A stretch of 64,000 bases of DNA from Sinorhizobium medicae (GCF_007827695.1 NZ_VITA01000001.1:248001-312000), one strand, 5' to 3'; shown: positions 19,610 to 28,744, counted from the stretch's first letter. Made by a program: numbers and translations. The notes: generated by a model from the sequence alone, not told the origin.

Positions 19610-20497
19610 ATGGGCAGAAAGGCGAAAGACCATTTCGCCGCGCGTTTCGATGGGACCCACATGCACAAGAACTACTATTTTCCGGAAGGCGGCCACCCTC
19701 CTCAGACCAACCTGCTTTCCGACCGTGCGATCTTCACGGAGGCCTATGCGATCATTCCCAAGGGCGTGATGCGCGACATCGTGACGAGCTATCTTCCCTT
19801 CTGGACGAACACACGGCTCTGGGTCCTGTCGCGCCCGCTCTCCGGCTTCGCCGAGACCTTTTCGCAATATATCATGGAGGTCGGGCCATCCGGCGGAAGC
19901 AAGCGGCCGGAGACGGATCCCCGTGCCGAAGCCGTACTGTTCGTGGTGGACGGAGAATTCCATCTGACGATCGACGGCGAAACGCATCTGATGCAATCCG
20001 GAGGCTATGCTTTCATCCCGCCCGGCAGCGAATGGAGCCTCAAAAACGAATCCGGTTCGCCGACCAGGTTTCACTGGATCCGCAAGGCCTATGAGCGGGT
20101 CGAGGGCATTCCCCTGCCCGAAGCGATCGTCACCAACGAACGCGACATCCCCCCGTCGCCGATGCCGGAAACGGACGGGCGCTGGGCCACGACCCGCTTC
20201 GTCGATCCTTCCGACATGCGCCACGACATGCATGTGACGATCGTGACGTTCGAGCCCGGCGGCGTCATTCCGTTCATGGAAACGCATGTGATGGAGCATG
20301 GGCTCTACGTGCTCGAAGGCAAGGCCGTGTACCGCCTCAACAATGACTGGGTGGAGGTGGAAGCCGGCGATTATATGTGGCTCCGGGCCTTCTGCCCGCA
20401 GGCCTGCTATGCCGGTGGCCCGGGCAAGTTCCGCTACCTGCTTTACAAGGACGTGAACCGCCACATGACACTCGGCAACCCGGGCAGGCTCGCCTGA
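19610..20497 (+). CDS. (S)-ureidoglycine aminohydrolase (bicupin)
   Basis: Bicupin of 295 residues matching the AllE/YlbA family, which releases ammonia from (S)-ureidoglycine to give (S)-ureidoglycolate. The family opening YFPEGGHPPQTNLLSDRAIFTEAY is present. The second cupin carries the Mn ligands in METHVMEHGLYVLEGKAVY, where conserved His, His and Glu bind metal. It supplies the substrate of the AllA lyase at 9785-10276. A start at ATG 19661 (MHKNYYFPEGG) is possible. It is divergent from a LysR gene. Confidence 0.87.
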   Translation: MGRKAKDHFAARFDGTHMHKNYYFPEGGHPPQTNLLSDRAIFTEAYAIIPKGVMRDIVTSYLPFWTNTRLWVLSRPLSGFAETFSQYIMEVGPSGGSKRPETDPRAEAVLFVVDGEFHLTIDGETHLMQSGGYAFIPPGSEWSLKNESGSPTRFHWIRKAYERVEGIPLPEAIVTNERDIPPSPMPETDGRWATTRFVDPSDMRHDMHVTIVTFEPGGVIPFMETHVMEHGLYVLEGKAVYRLNNDWVEVEAGDYMWLRAFCPQACYAGGPGKFRYLLYKDVNRHMTLGNPGRLA

Positions 20498-20575
20498 CAT
20501 TCCGACCCGTGGACTGAAGGTAAGCGGTGTCCGGCCGATATTGCAGCCGGCCGTGAGAAGCCATAGCTTGGGGGC

Positions 20576-23026
20576 ATGGCGACATCGAAGCTCGATGCCT
20601 ACCGCGGGAAGCGGGATTTTTCAAAAACGCCGGAGCCGGCCGGGAATCTCTCCGGCGGCGGTAACCGCTTTGTCGTGCACAAGCACCACGCGACCGCCGA
20701 CCATTACGACCTGAGGCTGGAGGTCGGCGATGTCCTGAAAAGCTGGGCGGTGCCGAAGGGACCTTCGCTCAATCCGGCCGACAAGCGACTGGCGGTAGCG
20801 ACGGAGGATCATCCCCTCGATTATATCGACTTCGAGGGCGTGATCCCGGAGGGCGAATATGGCGGCGGCCCGATGATCGTCTGGGACAAGGGCGTCTGGG
20901 CGCCGATGGGCGATCTCGAACAGGACCTGCGCAAGGGCGCCTTCAAGTTCCGTCTGGCGGGGGAGAAACTCAAAGGCGGCTGGATGCTGACCCGCCTGAA
21001 GCCTCGCCCCGGAGAGGATCAGCGCAACTGGCTCCTGTTCAAGGAGCGCGACCTCGCCGCCGACACGTCGATCGATATCCTTGCCGCCCGTCCGGAAAGC
21101 GTCAAGTCCGGCCGGCGGATCGAGGAACTCGTGGAAAAGCCCAAGGCAGCGCCCAAACCGGTCAAGCTCAATCCCCGCGCGCTTCCCGGTGCGGTCGAGG
21201 GCGCAGCGCCCCATCGCGTGGAGCCCCAGCTTGCCACCCCGACGGTCCTTCCTCCCGAAGCCGAGAAAGGTAAGAAGCCCGAGGTATGGCTGCACGAAAT
21301 CAAGTTCGACGGCTATCGCACCATGGCCCACCTCGCTGACGGAAGGGTCCGCCTCATCACGCGCGGCGGGCTAGACTGGACCAAGCGTTACGGAGACCTG
21401 CCGGAGGCCTTCCGGCGGCTGCCCTGCCGCGATGCCATCATAGACGGCGAGATCGTCGTTCTGGACGAGACGGGGGTCAGCCGGTTCGCCCTTTTGCAGG
21501 ATGCGCTTTCCACCGGCGCCGGCAACAGCCTCGTATTCTACGCCTTCGACCTTCTGCACCTGAACGGCTGGAATCTTTTCGACGCCCCGCTCGAAAAGCG
21601 TAAAACGCTGCTGAAGCAGCTGCTTGCGGGGCAGGTCACCGATCGCTCGGCCATCCAGTTCAGCGATCACGTGGTCGGCGGAGGGCGCGCGCTTTATGAC
21701 CAGGCCTCGGAGATGGGTCTGGAAGGGATCGTCTCGAAACGCCTCTCGGCGCCTTACCGGAGCGGCCGGTCGAAGACCTGGACGAAGACGAAGGCATTGA
21801 AGGCGGAGGATTTCGTGATCGTCGGCTACACCGTGTCGGAGGCGGCCGAGGGCCTTGCGGCACTTGCCCTTGGAGAGTGGTCCGACGGAGAGCTGGCATA
21901 TCGCGGCAAGGTCGGAACCGGCTTCGACGCAGCGATTCTTGAGAAATTGCTTAAAAGGCTCGAACCTCTGCGCTCCGGTGCCGCAAGGCTCGAAGGAGCG
22001 CCCAAGGAAATCATCTGGGTACGGCCACTGCTCAGAGCTCATATCCATTACGGCAACCGGACGACCGACAATGTGCTGCGCCATGCCGTCTTCAAAGGCC
22101 TCCGCGACGTTGAGTTGACGACGCCGGTATCCCCGTCGAGAAAGCGCCTGATCTCGGACGCGGATCTCGCAAGCATATCGATCACCAATCCGACACGACG
22201 CCTTTTCGGCAAGTCCGGCCCGACCAAGCTCGACCTTGCCGTGTATTACGCGATGATCGGCGATTTCATGCTGCCGCACATCCTCGGCCGTCCGGTTTCG
22301 CTGGTGCGCTGTCCTACCGGCCGGACTCAGGATTGTTTCTTCCAGCGCCACCCCTTCACCGGCATGCCGCCTTCGGTCGCGACGTTCGAGGCAATCAACT
22401 CCGAGGGCGAGTCCAGGACCTATCTGTCTGTCGAGGACGCGAAAGGATATCTGGCATTGGCGCAATTCGGAGTCGTCGAGTTCCACAACTGGGGAGCCAC
22501 GTGCAGGCTCCTTGGCAAGCCCGACCGGGTTGTCTTCGACCTCGACCCCGGCGAAGGCATTGCCTGGCGGGAAGTTGTCGAGGCCGCGATCCACATCAAG
22601 TCCGAGCTCGAGGCGCTTGACCTCGTGCCCTTCGTCAAGACATCGGGCGGCAAGGGAGTGCACGTCGTGGTTCCGGTCAAGCCGAAGCTCGACTGGAAGA
22701 AATTCCATCCGGCGACGAGTGCGCTTGCCGGCCGCCTCGCGGCGACGGCTCCGGATAGCTTCACCACCACCATGGGCAAGGACAACCGGGTGAAGCGCAT
22801 CTTCATCGATTATCACCGCAACGCCCGCAGCCATACCTGGGCGGCCCCCTATTCACTGCGGGCCCGCACCAATTTGCCCGCGTCGACGCCGCTCAGCTGG
22901 GCCGATCTCGAGGCTATCGACGCCCCGCAGGATTTGAACTATTCTTCGCTGCCGGGCCTTCTGGCCTCGTCCGGCGATCCCTGGGCCGACATCGATGCGT
23001 TCGCGAGGGATCTGCCGTTATTGTAG
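20576..23026 (+). CDS. ligD: ATP-dependent DNA ligase D (NHEJ)
   Basis: Three-domain enzyme of 816 residues. The N-terminal 3'-phosphoesterase domain has HHATADHYDLRLEVG (residues 37-51) and PEGEYGGG near residue 91. The ligase domain has nucleophile Lys243 in EIKFDGYR, with DGEIVVLD and EGIVSKRL following. The C-terminal archaeo-eukaryotic primase-type polymerase domain has catalytic DLD at about 655-657 and SGGKGVHVVVPV. The PE-LIG-POL order is the Rhizobium/Pseudomonas arrangement. Together with Ku it repairs double-strand breaks by end joining. It is the first gene of a repair operon, and its stop codon lies inside an interspersed repeat. Confidence 0.95.
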   Translation: MATSKLDAYRGKRDFSKTPEPAGNLSGGGNRFVVHKHHATADHYDLRLEVGDVLKSWAVPKGPSLNPADKRLAVATEDHPLDYIDFEGVIPEGEYGGGPMIVWDKGVWAPMGDLEQDLRKGAFKFRLAGEKLKGGWMLTRLKPRPGEDQRNWLLFKERDLAADTSIDILAARPESVKSGRRIEELVEKPKAAPKPVKLNPRALPGAVEGAAPHRVEPQLATPTVLPPEAEKGKKPEVWLHEIKFDGYRTMAHLADGRVRLITRGGLDWTKRYGDLPEAFRRLPCRDAIIDGEIVVLDETGVSRFALLQDALSTGAGNSLVFYAFDLLHLNGWNLFDAPLEKRKTLLKQLLAGQVTDRSAIQFSDHVVGGGRALYDQASEMGLEGIVSKRLSAPYRSGRSKTWTKTKALKAEDFVIVGYTVSEAAEGLAALALGEWSDGELAYRGKVGTGFDAAILEKLLKRLEPLRSGAARLEGAPKEIIWVRPLLRAHIHYGNRTTDNVLRHAVFKGLRDVELTTPVSPSRKRLISDADLASISITNPTRRLFGKSGPTKLDLAVYYAMIGDFMLPHILGRPVSLVRCPTGRTQDCFFQRHPFTGMPPSVATFEAINSEGESRTYLSVEDAKGYLALAQFGVVEFHNWGATCRLLGKPDRVVFDLDPGEGIAWREVVEAAIHIKSELEALDLVPFVKTSGGKGVHVVVPVKPKLDWKKFHPATSALAGRLAATAPDSFTTTMGKDNRVKRIFIDYHRNARSHTWAAPYSLRARTNLPASTPLSWADLEAIDAPQDLNYSSLPGLLASSGDPWADIDAFARDLPLL

Positions 23027-23075
23027 AGGCGCGGGATGCAGGCGGAAATCGCATGCACTTTCCTCATCCCGCTCT
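23025..23075. repeat. Interspersed repeat, AGAGCGGGATG family, copy 2 (inverted)
   Basis: On the minus strand reads AGAGCGGGATGAGGAAAGTG, then a GC-rich middle, then CCGCCTGCATCCCGCGCCTCT. Its outer end overlaps the TAG stop of ligD. It occupies most of the ligD-ku gap, so the two genes are separated by a transcribed hairpin. Confidence 0.6.
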
Positions 23076-23113
23076 GGCGCAGTTGTTATCGCAGTGCCGC
23101 GTAGGAGAAAACC

Positions 23114-24013
23114 ATGGCACCCAGGGCAAGTTGGAAAGGCTATCTCAGGCTGAGTCTCGTGAGCTGTCCGGTGAGGCTCTATCCCGCCACCAGCGCAAGC
23201 GAGCGAATTTCCTTCAATCAGCTTCACAAGGACACGCATAACCGGATCAATATGAAGCCTGTCGATCCGGAGCTCGGACTCGTCGAGCGCTCCGACCTCG
23301 TGAAGGGCTATGAATACGAAGACAAGAAATACATCATCATCGAGGACTCGGATCTGGAAAGCGTCAGGATCGAATCCAACCATACGATGAACATCGAAGC
23401 CTTCGTCGACGCCGATTCGGTCGATGTGATCTACCAGGACGCGCCCTATTATCTGGCGCCGGACGGGGCGATGGCCGAGGAGACCTTCGTCGTGCTGCGC
23501 GAAGCTTTGCGCCGAAGCGGGAAGCTCGCGATCGCCCGTCTCGTTCTCTCGAGCCGCGAACGGGTGGTGACCATCGGACCGCGTGAGACCGGCATGTTCG
23601 TCTGCACCTTGCGCAACCCGAACGAGGTGCGTGGTACAGCGGACTATTTCGGCAATATACCGGTCGGCGAACCGGATCCCGAGATGCTGCAGCTGGCGGA
23701 AGCGCTCATCGAGCAGAAGGCGACCACCTTCGATCCGAAGAAGTACGAGGATCGCTACGAAATCGCGCTGATGCAGATGATCCGCGAGAAGCTCAAGGGC
23801 CACAAACCGATCATCGCGCAGGCACCCGAGCGCGGCAACGTCGTCAACCTGATGGACGCTCTGAAAGCGAGCCTTTCTCAATCCAAACCTCCGGCGAGGA
23901 GCAAGCCCAAGGACGTGGCAGCAGCAAAAGAGCCGGCCGCCAAGACTGCCGGAGCGAAGCGCGCCCCCGCGAAGTCCGTGGTGGCCAAACCCGCGGCCAA
24001 GAAGAAAGCCTGA
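23114..24013 (+). CDS. ku: Ku end-binding protein (NHEJ)
   Basis: Bacterial Ku homodimer subunit of 299 residues. The Ku core starts ASWKGYLRLSLVSCPVRLYPA and contains MKPVDPELGLVERSDLVKGYEYEDKKY and LVLSSRERVVTIGPRETGM. The C-terminal ~45 residues are a Lys/Ala/Pro tail (KPPARSKPKD... AKKKA) of the type that adds DNA contacts in longer Ku proteins. It binds broken ends and recruits LigD. The start has AGGAGAAAACC ahead of it. The TGA overlaps the ATG of the next gene by 1 nt. Confidence 0.95.
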   Translation: MAPRASWKGYLRLSLVSCPVRLYPATSASERISFNQLHKDTHNRINMKPVDPELGLVERSDLVKGYEYEDKKYIIIEDSDLESVRIESNHTMNIEAFVDADSVDVIYQDAPYYLAPDGAMAEETFVVLREALRRSGKLAIARLVLSSRERVVTIGPRETGMFVCTLRNPNEVRGTADYFGNIPVGEPDPEMLQLAEALIEQKATTFDPKKYEDRYEIALMQMIREKLKGHKPIIAQAPERGNVVNLMDALKASLSQSKPPARSKPKDVAAAKEPAAKTAGAKRAPAKSVVAKPAAKKKA

Positions 24014-25098
24014 TGGCGGTTGCCGGCAGGACATTCGGTATCGTAGGCGCGCTCGCCGCTTTTCCGCGGCGGCTCGCGGCGCGTGAGGTCGAGCGACAGG
24101 GCGGGCACCTCAGGCGCGGCGTCGCGCGCCAGACGAACTACGTGGTCTTCGGGCGGGGGCTGCTCTCCAGAGCAACCGAGGCGGAGATCGAAAAGCGCTT
24201 CGACGGCGAGAGCGGAGCGCATGGGCGCGTTCTCAGCGAAAATGGCTTCCTGCGCCTGCTGGGGCTGGCGCGCGCGGCGGAAACATCGGCGCTGGCACGA
24301 CAGTCGCTCATCGACCAGTCCGGAGTCTCCCCTCGCCACCTCGATCTTCTATCGCTGTTCGACGCCTTCGAGCATGATGGCGAACCATATTCTTTCCGTG
24401 ATCTGATCCTCGCCCGGAAGTATGCGGGGCTGATGGCCAGCGGCGCCGGATGGAGCGCGATCGCGCGATCGGTTCACCGCTCCGGAAATGTCGCATCCCT
24501 CACCGCACTCTCCCTGCACCATGAAGGCAACGATACGATCTATGCGCGACGCGCCGAGGGCTTGAGCGAGCTCGACGGCCAGATGCTGCTCGATGTCGGC
24601 TCTCCGGACGAGGAGGCGCTCGAAGACCTTTTCGCGCTGGCCGAAGCGGCCGAGAAAGCGGGAGACTACGATGAGGCGGCGGCATTCTACCAGCGCTACC
24701 TCGCCATCGACCGCACCGACTCCGTTGCGGCCTTCAATCGCGCCAACTGCCTCAGGGCCGCCGGACAGGAGGCGGAAGCGGCGCACGACTATGCCCGCGC
24801 CATCAAGCTCGATCCTTCCTTCGTCGAGGCATGGTTCAACCTTGCGGGGCTGATGGAGGAACGCGGCCGCACGGATACCGCCAGGCGGCATCTCACGAAA
24901 GCGATCGAGCTCGACGGCGGTTATGCCGATGCGGTCTTCAACCTGGCGAAGCTGGAGTTCGATGCGGGCAATCTCACCGAGGCGCGCCGCTGGTGGATGC
25001 GCTACCTCGAACTCGATCAGGATTCCGAATGGGCGCGCAGGGCCGAACGCGGCGTTCAATTCGTGAACCTTCAACTCCTCTCCAGAACGGCTGGGTGA
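24013..25098 (+). CDS. BRCT-like / TPR protein coupled to Ku
   Basis: Protein of 361 residues whose ATG overlaps the ku stop by one nucleotide. Residues ~5-55 (RTFGIVGALAAFPRRLAAREVERQGGHLRRGV, then TNYVVFGRG) have the pattern of a BRCT domain: a beta-strand, a helix with a basic face, the GG turn, then TTHVV-like TNYVVFG. Residues ~105-155 look like a helical DNA-binding region (LFDAFEHDGEPYSFRDLILARKYAGL, then GWSAIARSVHR). Residues ~205-350 are three or more tetratricopeptide repeats (DYDEAAAFYQRYLAIDRTD, then EAWFNLAGLMEERGR). BRCT domains bind phosphoproteins or DNA ends and TPRs bind proteins, so an accessory or scaffold role in end joining is a reasonable inference. No defined function is known to me. 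Confidence 0.75.
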   Translation: MAVAGRTFGIVGALAAFPRRLAAREVERQGGHLRRGVARQTNYVVFGRGLLSRATEAEIEKRFDGESGAHGRVLSENGFLRLLGLARAAETSALARQSLIDQSGVSPRHLDLLSLFDAFEHDGEPYSFRDLILARKYAGLMASGAGWSAIARSVHRSGNVASLTALSLHHEGNDTIYARRAEGLSELDGQMLLDVGSPDEEALEDLFALAEAAEKAGDYDEAAAFYQRYLAIDRTDSVAAFNRANCLRAAGQEAEAAHDYARAIKLDPSFVEAWFNLAGLMEERGRTDTARRHLTKAIELDGGYADAVFNLAKLEFDAGNLTEARRWWMRYLELDQDSEWARRAERGVQFVNLQLLSRTAG

Positions 25099-25099
25099 T

Positions 25100-25741
25100 A
25101 TGGGCGGAAAGTTCCTGTTCGACGGGCCGGGCGAAGCGCCCGTCACCATTCTGCTCGCGCATGGAGCCGGAGCGCCGATGGATTCGGCATCGATGAACGC
25201 CACCGCTCAGGCGCTTGCCGGCGCAGGTTTCCGCGTTGCCCGCTTCGAGTTCGGCTATATGGCGGCCCGGCGCACCTCGGAGGGGCGCAAGCCCCCGCCG
25301 CGCGCGGAAACGCTGAATCCGGAATATCGGGCGGCGATTGCCGAGCTCGGCACCAAAGGCGCACTCGTGATCGGCGGCAAGTCCATGGGCGGACGCGTCG
25401 CCAGCATGGTCGCCGACGACCTTCATGCCGAGGGCAAGATCGCCGGGCTCCTTTGCCTCGGCTATCCCTTTCATCCTCCCGGAAAACCGGAGCAGTTGCG
25501 CACCCGGCATCTTGCCGACCTCCAGACGCCTACATTGATCTGCCAGGGGACCCGCGACGAGTTCGGCACCCGCGACGAGGTCTCGCAATATGATCTCTCC
25601 GACAGGATCGAGCTCCTCTGGCTGGAAGACGGCGACCACGACCTCAAGCCGCGCAAGACCATCTCCGGCTTCTCGGCCGCAGATCACCTGAAGACGCTGG
25701 CCGAGGCGGCTGCCCGATGGGCGGGCCGCCTCGCGTCTTGA
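25100..25741 (+). CDS. Small alpha/beta hydrolase in the NHEJ operon (KANL3/Tex30-like)
   Basis: Protein of 213 residues of the dienelactone-hydrolase-like alpha/beta fold. It starts 1 bp after the preceding stop. Oxyanion region LLAHGAGAPMDS near residue 18, nucleophile Ser in GGKSMGGR near residue 96, acid Asp in CQGTRDEFG near residue 152 and base His in EDGDHDL near residue 178 give a complete triad. The KSMGGR elbow and the HGAGAPMDS motif match the KANL3/Tex30 group, whose substrates are mostly unknown. Its tight packing between a Ku-coupled protein and exonuclease III hints at a link with DNA repair, but this is positional evidence only. Confidence 0.8.
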   Translation: MGGKFLFDGPGEAPVTILLAHGAGAPMDSASMNATAQALAGAGFRVARFEFGYMAARRTSEGRKPPPRAETLNPEYRAAIAELGTKGALVIGGKSMGGRVASMVADDLHAEGKIAGLLCLGYPFHPPGKPEQLRTRHLADLQTPTLICQGTRDEFGTRDEVSQYDLSDRIELLWLEDGDHDLKPRKTISGFSAADHLKTLAEAAARWAGRLAS

Positions 25742-25748
25742 GCTCCCG

Positions 25749-26522
25749 ATGAAGATCGCGACCTTCAACATCAACGGTGTGAACAAGCGACTCGACCACC
25801 TCCTGTCCTGGCTAGCGGCGGCTGGGCCGGACGTGGTCTGTCTGCAGGAGCTCAAGGCGACGGACGGACAGTTCCCCGAAGCCGCGATCGAGGCGGCCGG
25901 TTACGGTGCCGTCTGGCTGGGCCAGGCAGCCTGGAACGGCGTTGCCATTCTTGCCCGCGGCTGCGAACCGGTCCTCACGCGAACAGGCTTGCCCGGCGAT
26001 CCGTCCGATACGCAGAGCCGCTACATCGAGGCCGCGGTGAACGGTATCCTGATCGGCTCGCTCTATGCGCCCAACGGCAATCCGCAGCCCGGCCCGAAAT
26101 TCGACTATAAGCTCGCCTGGCACCAACGCCTCAATCTGCACGCTGCCGCGCTTCTCGAAGCGGGCGTTCCGGTGTTACTCGCGGGCGACTACAATGTCGT
26201 CCCGGAACCGCGGGACATCTATCCGACCCGCTCCTACGACGGCAACGCTCTCGTGCAGCAGGAAAGCCGCGCAGCGTTCAAGAGCCTTGTCGAACAGGGC
26301 TGGCTCGACGCACTTCGTAAGGTCCACCCGCAGGCGCAGCTTTTCACCTTCTGGGATTATCGCCGGAACCGCTGGCAGCGCGACGCCGGCCTTCGCCTCG
26401 ACCACATCCTCCTGAGCGGAAAGCTCAAGCGCCGGCTGACCGGCGCCGGAATCGATCGCGAAATCCGCGGGCTTGAAGGGGCCAGCGACCATGCGCCGGT
26501 CTGGATCACATTGCGCGAGTAG
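25749..26522 (+). CDS. xthA: Exodeoxyribonuclease III / AP endonuclease
   Basis: Exonuclease III-family phosphodiesterase of 257 residues. Active-site elements are all present: FNINGVNKR (Asn7), CLQELKATD (Glu34), LYAPNG, AGDYNVVPEP with the Asp/Asn pair, LDHILLS and the C-terminal SDHAPVW. It cuts abasic sites and trims 3' blocked ends in a Mg2+-dependent way. It is the last gene of the ligD-ku operon, 7 bp after the hydrolase. The position suggests it cleans ends before joining. Most genomes of this group carry other xth paralogues, so this one may be specialised. Confidence 0.9.
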   Translation: MKIATFNINGVNKRLDHLLSWLAAAGPDVVCLQELKATDGQFPEAAIEAAGYGAVWLGQAAWNGVAILARGCEPVLTRTGLPGDPSDTQSRYIEAAVNGILIGSLYAPNGNPQPGPKFDYKLAWHQRLNLHAAALLEAGVPVLLAGDYNVVPEPRDIYPTRSYDGNALVQQESRAAFKSLVEQGWLDALRKVHPQAQLFTFWDYRRNRWQRDAGLRLDHILLSGKLKRRLTGAGIDREIRGLEGASDHAPVWITLRE

Positions 26523-26698
26523 GGCGGAGTCAGAAAAGTGTGGTCGCCCGGCGTCGCCGGACCACCCACGCGCATCGCCTCCTGGTCGAAGCAGGCGGAG
26601 CAGATTGCTGTGGCGAGGCGAGCCTTGCACAGCTACGGCAAAGGCCGGCACCAATGCTTCGAAACCACGCCCCGCGGCCGAGAGACCGTTGTTCTCGT

Positions 26699-27877
26699 CT
26701 AACTGGCCCCGTGAGCCTCTGCATTCGCTGACCCCGACTGGCGAGCCATTTCGGCAAGCTTGACCTGCACCAGCAGCGACAGCTCGTCGTAGACATTCCA
26801 TTCGTCGACAATCTTTCCGTCCTTGTAGTGGTAATGGGTCATGCCCATGACCTGCAATCGGGCGCCGGTCGGCTCGCCGAGGTCCTGCAATATACCGTAG
26901 CCGAGGTGATGGCCTTCCATCAGCCAGCGTACAGCGACTTTGACGCCGCCTTCCTCGCAAGGGTTCGAGCAGATGTGCTGCGCAGAATAGGCGGCATCGG
27001 GGATCGAGCCGATGAGGCCAAGGTGTTGATGGGTGACGGCCGCCACGCCGTAAAGCTCCTTCATCAGCGGGCCGTGATACTGGCAGGTGGGAGCGTAGAC
27101 ATCCTTGATCCTGCCGAACATGCGCCCGTTGAACACTTCGTGCAGCCAACGCAACGTATGGGCCTCGATATCGTTATGCGCGATCGAGACGTCCGCTTCC
27201 GCCTCCGGCGGATATTGGCCGAGCAGGCGGCGGTTCTCGCCGATATCAAGCGAGAAAAGTCCTTTGTCGAATGAAGACCTGGCAAGCTTTCCGGCGAAGG
27301 CGTGCGGATCGAGGCCGAGCTGCTTGATGATGGCCATCGTATCGGCCACCACCCATTCACGGTAAATCTTGTTGCGGTGGATCATGCAGTCCGCGATCGT
27401 ACGCGCCACGAAAGTGCGGCCGGTCGGCGGACCGAAATGGCCATATTGCGTGTGCCGGCCGGACCCGGTGACGAGATGGGAGGTGTAGAAGCCTTCGACA
27501 TCGTTGCCGCTCCAGAGCACCTGGGTCGCCATGCCGCGCCGCTCCGGCAGCGAGACCAGCCGCTGGATCGTGTCGCGCACCACATCCTCGCGATTATAGA
27601 TGGTGCCGAGCGTGCCATAGAGGACGCAGTTGTGGGTATAGTGCGTATAGATCAGCCCGATGTCACGCTCGTCCCAGATGCGATGTGTGCAGCGGACGAT
27701 ATAATCGACAATGTCGGTGTAGATCTCGTCGAAGCCATCGAGCGACTGGCTGCGGGGCCGGTCTACGGGAGCAAGCTCGGTATAGTCCCGGCGTTCGACC
27801 TGCAAAACCTGTTCCGCCGGATCCTTACGCTGGTTCTGCGCCACCGCCTTTACTGCCTTGGTAGTGTCGTCGCTCAT
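26699..27877 (-). CDS. Tandem SnoaL/NTF2-like protein
   Basis: Protein of 392 residues with two copies of the SnoaL/nuclear-transport-factor-2 cone fold. The first is at about 60-185 (DIVDYIVRCTHRIWDERDIGLIYTHYT, then EWVVADTM). The second is at about 245-380 (HTLRWLHEVFNGRMFGRIKDVYAP, then YHYKDGKIVDEWNVYDEL). Tyr, His and Asp residues line both predicted pockets. SnoaL-like proteins include polyketide cyclases, ketosteroid isomerase relatives and many of unknown role. No signal peptide. It is downstream of an alpha/beta hydrolase gene (28 bp), with a copy of the island's LacI operator ahead of that gene. Reaction not known. Confidence 0.72.
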   Translation of the reverse strand: MSDDTTKAVKAVAQNQRKDPAEQVLQVERRDYTELAPVDRPRSQSLDGFDEIYTDIVDYIVRCTHRIWDERDIGLIYTHYTHNCVLYGTLGTIYNREDVVRDTIQRLVSLPERRGMATQVLWSGNDVEGFYTSHLVTGSGRHTQYGHFGPPTGRTFVARTIADCMIHRNKIYREWVVADTMAIIKQLGLDPHAFAGKLARSSFDKGLFSLDIGENRRLLGQYPPEAEADVSIAHNDIEAHTLRWLHEVFNGRMFGRIKDVYAPTCQYHGPLMKELYGVAAVTHQHLGLIGSIPDAAYSAQHICSNPCEEGGVKVAVRWLMEGHHLGYGILQDLGEPTGARLQVMGMTHYHYKDGKIVDEWNVYDELSLLVQVKLAEMARQSGSANAEAHGAS

Positions 27878-27905
27878 GAAATGTCCTTCCGTTGGATTCT
27901 ATGGG

Positions 27906-28640
27906 TTACGATAAGGGGCCGGAACCGGCCTCAAGCCAGCGCTTCATGACGAGGGCCACGGCATCGGGGTTTTCAAGCGGTGCGAAATGGCCTGCTTCTG
28001 CGATGAGATGGAGCTCCGCGCCGGGAATTCCGGCGGCGAGTTCCTGTTGCGCATCGAGCGGGCACACTTCCTCATGCGCTCCTGCAAGGACCAGCGTCGG
28101 TTGCCTGATCTCGGCAAGACGCCGCCGGCTGTCGGCGCGGCTGATGGCGACTTCCGCGTGCTCGGCAAGCCGGTCAGGCCCGCAATCGCGCGCCATGGCG
28201 ACGATCGTGTCGCGCAGGCTTCCGTCATGGACATTGGTCGGGGCAACGAGTCGCGGCCAGTTATCAAGGATAAATCCGTCCATTCCCTTCTCCCGCGCAT
28301 CCGCAACCGCCTTGCGCCGGACTGCGGCATTTTCTGCCGGATCGGGGCGCGCGGTCGTATCGATCAGAGCGAGCTTTCCGATCCGCTCCGGCCGCTGCGC
28401 CACCATTTCAAGCGCGCAAATGCCGCCAAGCGAAAAGCCGGCGAGCAGAAAATAGGGCGGTGCAGCCGCAAGGATATCTCCGGCGAGCGCCGCCATTGTC
28501 CGAGCGCCGCCCATGTCTCCGATCAGGACCGGATAATCGCCGAGCCTGTCGATCAGGGGCGCAAAGACTCGCTGGTCGCACGCGGTGCCTGGCAGAAGCA
28601 GGAGCGGCGGTCGCGGTTCGTCGTTCGGGGAAGCGGTCAT
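27906..28640 (-). CDS. Alpha/beta hydrolase
   Basis: Serine hydrolase-fold protein of 244 residues: LLLLPGTACDQRVF, nucleophile Ser in AGFSLGGICAL near residue 81, acid region LVLAGAHEEVCPLDA near residue 190 and base His in EAGHFAPLENP near residue 220. The start MTASPNDEPRP is chosen because the upstream leader (MAWRGCARTPP) does not look conserved. It lies 105 bp downstream of a TGAATACGTATGCA operator copy, so it appears to head its own unit with the SnoaL-like gene in the LacI-controlled island. Substrate unknown; an ester or lactone is likely from the family. Confidence 0.8.
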   Translation of the reverse strand: MTASPNDEPRPPLLLLPGTACDQRVFAPLIDRLGDYPVLIGDMGGARTMAALAGDILAAAPPYFLLAGFSLGGICALEMVAQRPERIGKLALIDTTARPDPAENAAVRRKAVADAREKGMDGFILDNWPRLVAPTNVHDGSLRDTIVAMARDCGPDRLAEHAEVAISRADSRRRLAEIRQPTLVLAGAHEEVCPLDAQQELAAGIPGAELHLIAEAGHFAPLENPDAVALVMKRWLEAGSGPLS

Positions 28641-28744
28641 CGTCAACTCGCTCGGAGGGGTTCGCGCACAGCCACGCCACGCCACTCTCTCGGATGCGGC
28701 AAAAGCAGACCGTGACGCCTGCTGAAAGAAAGACTGGCAGATTT

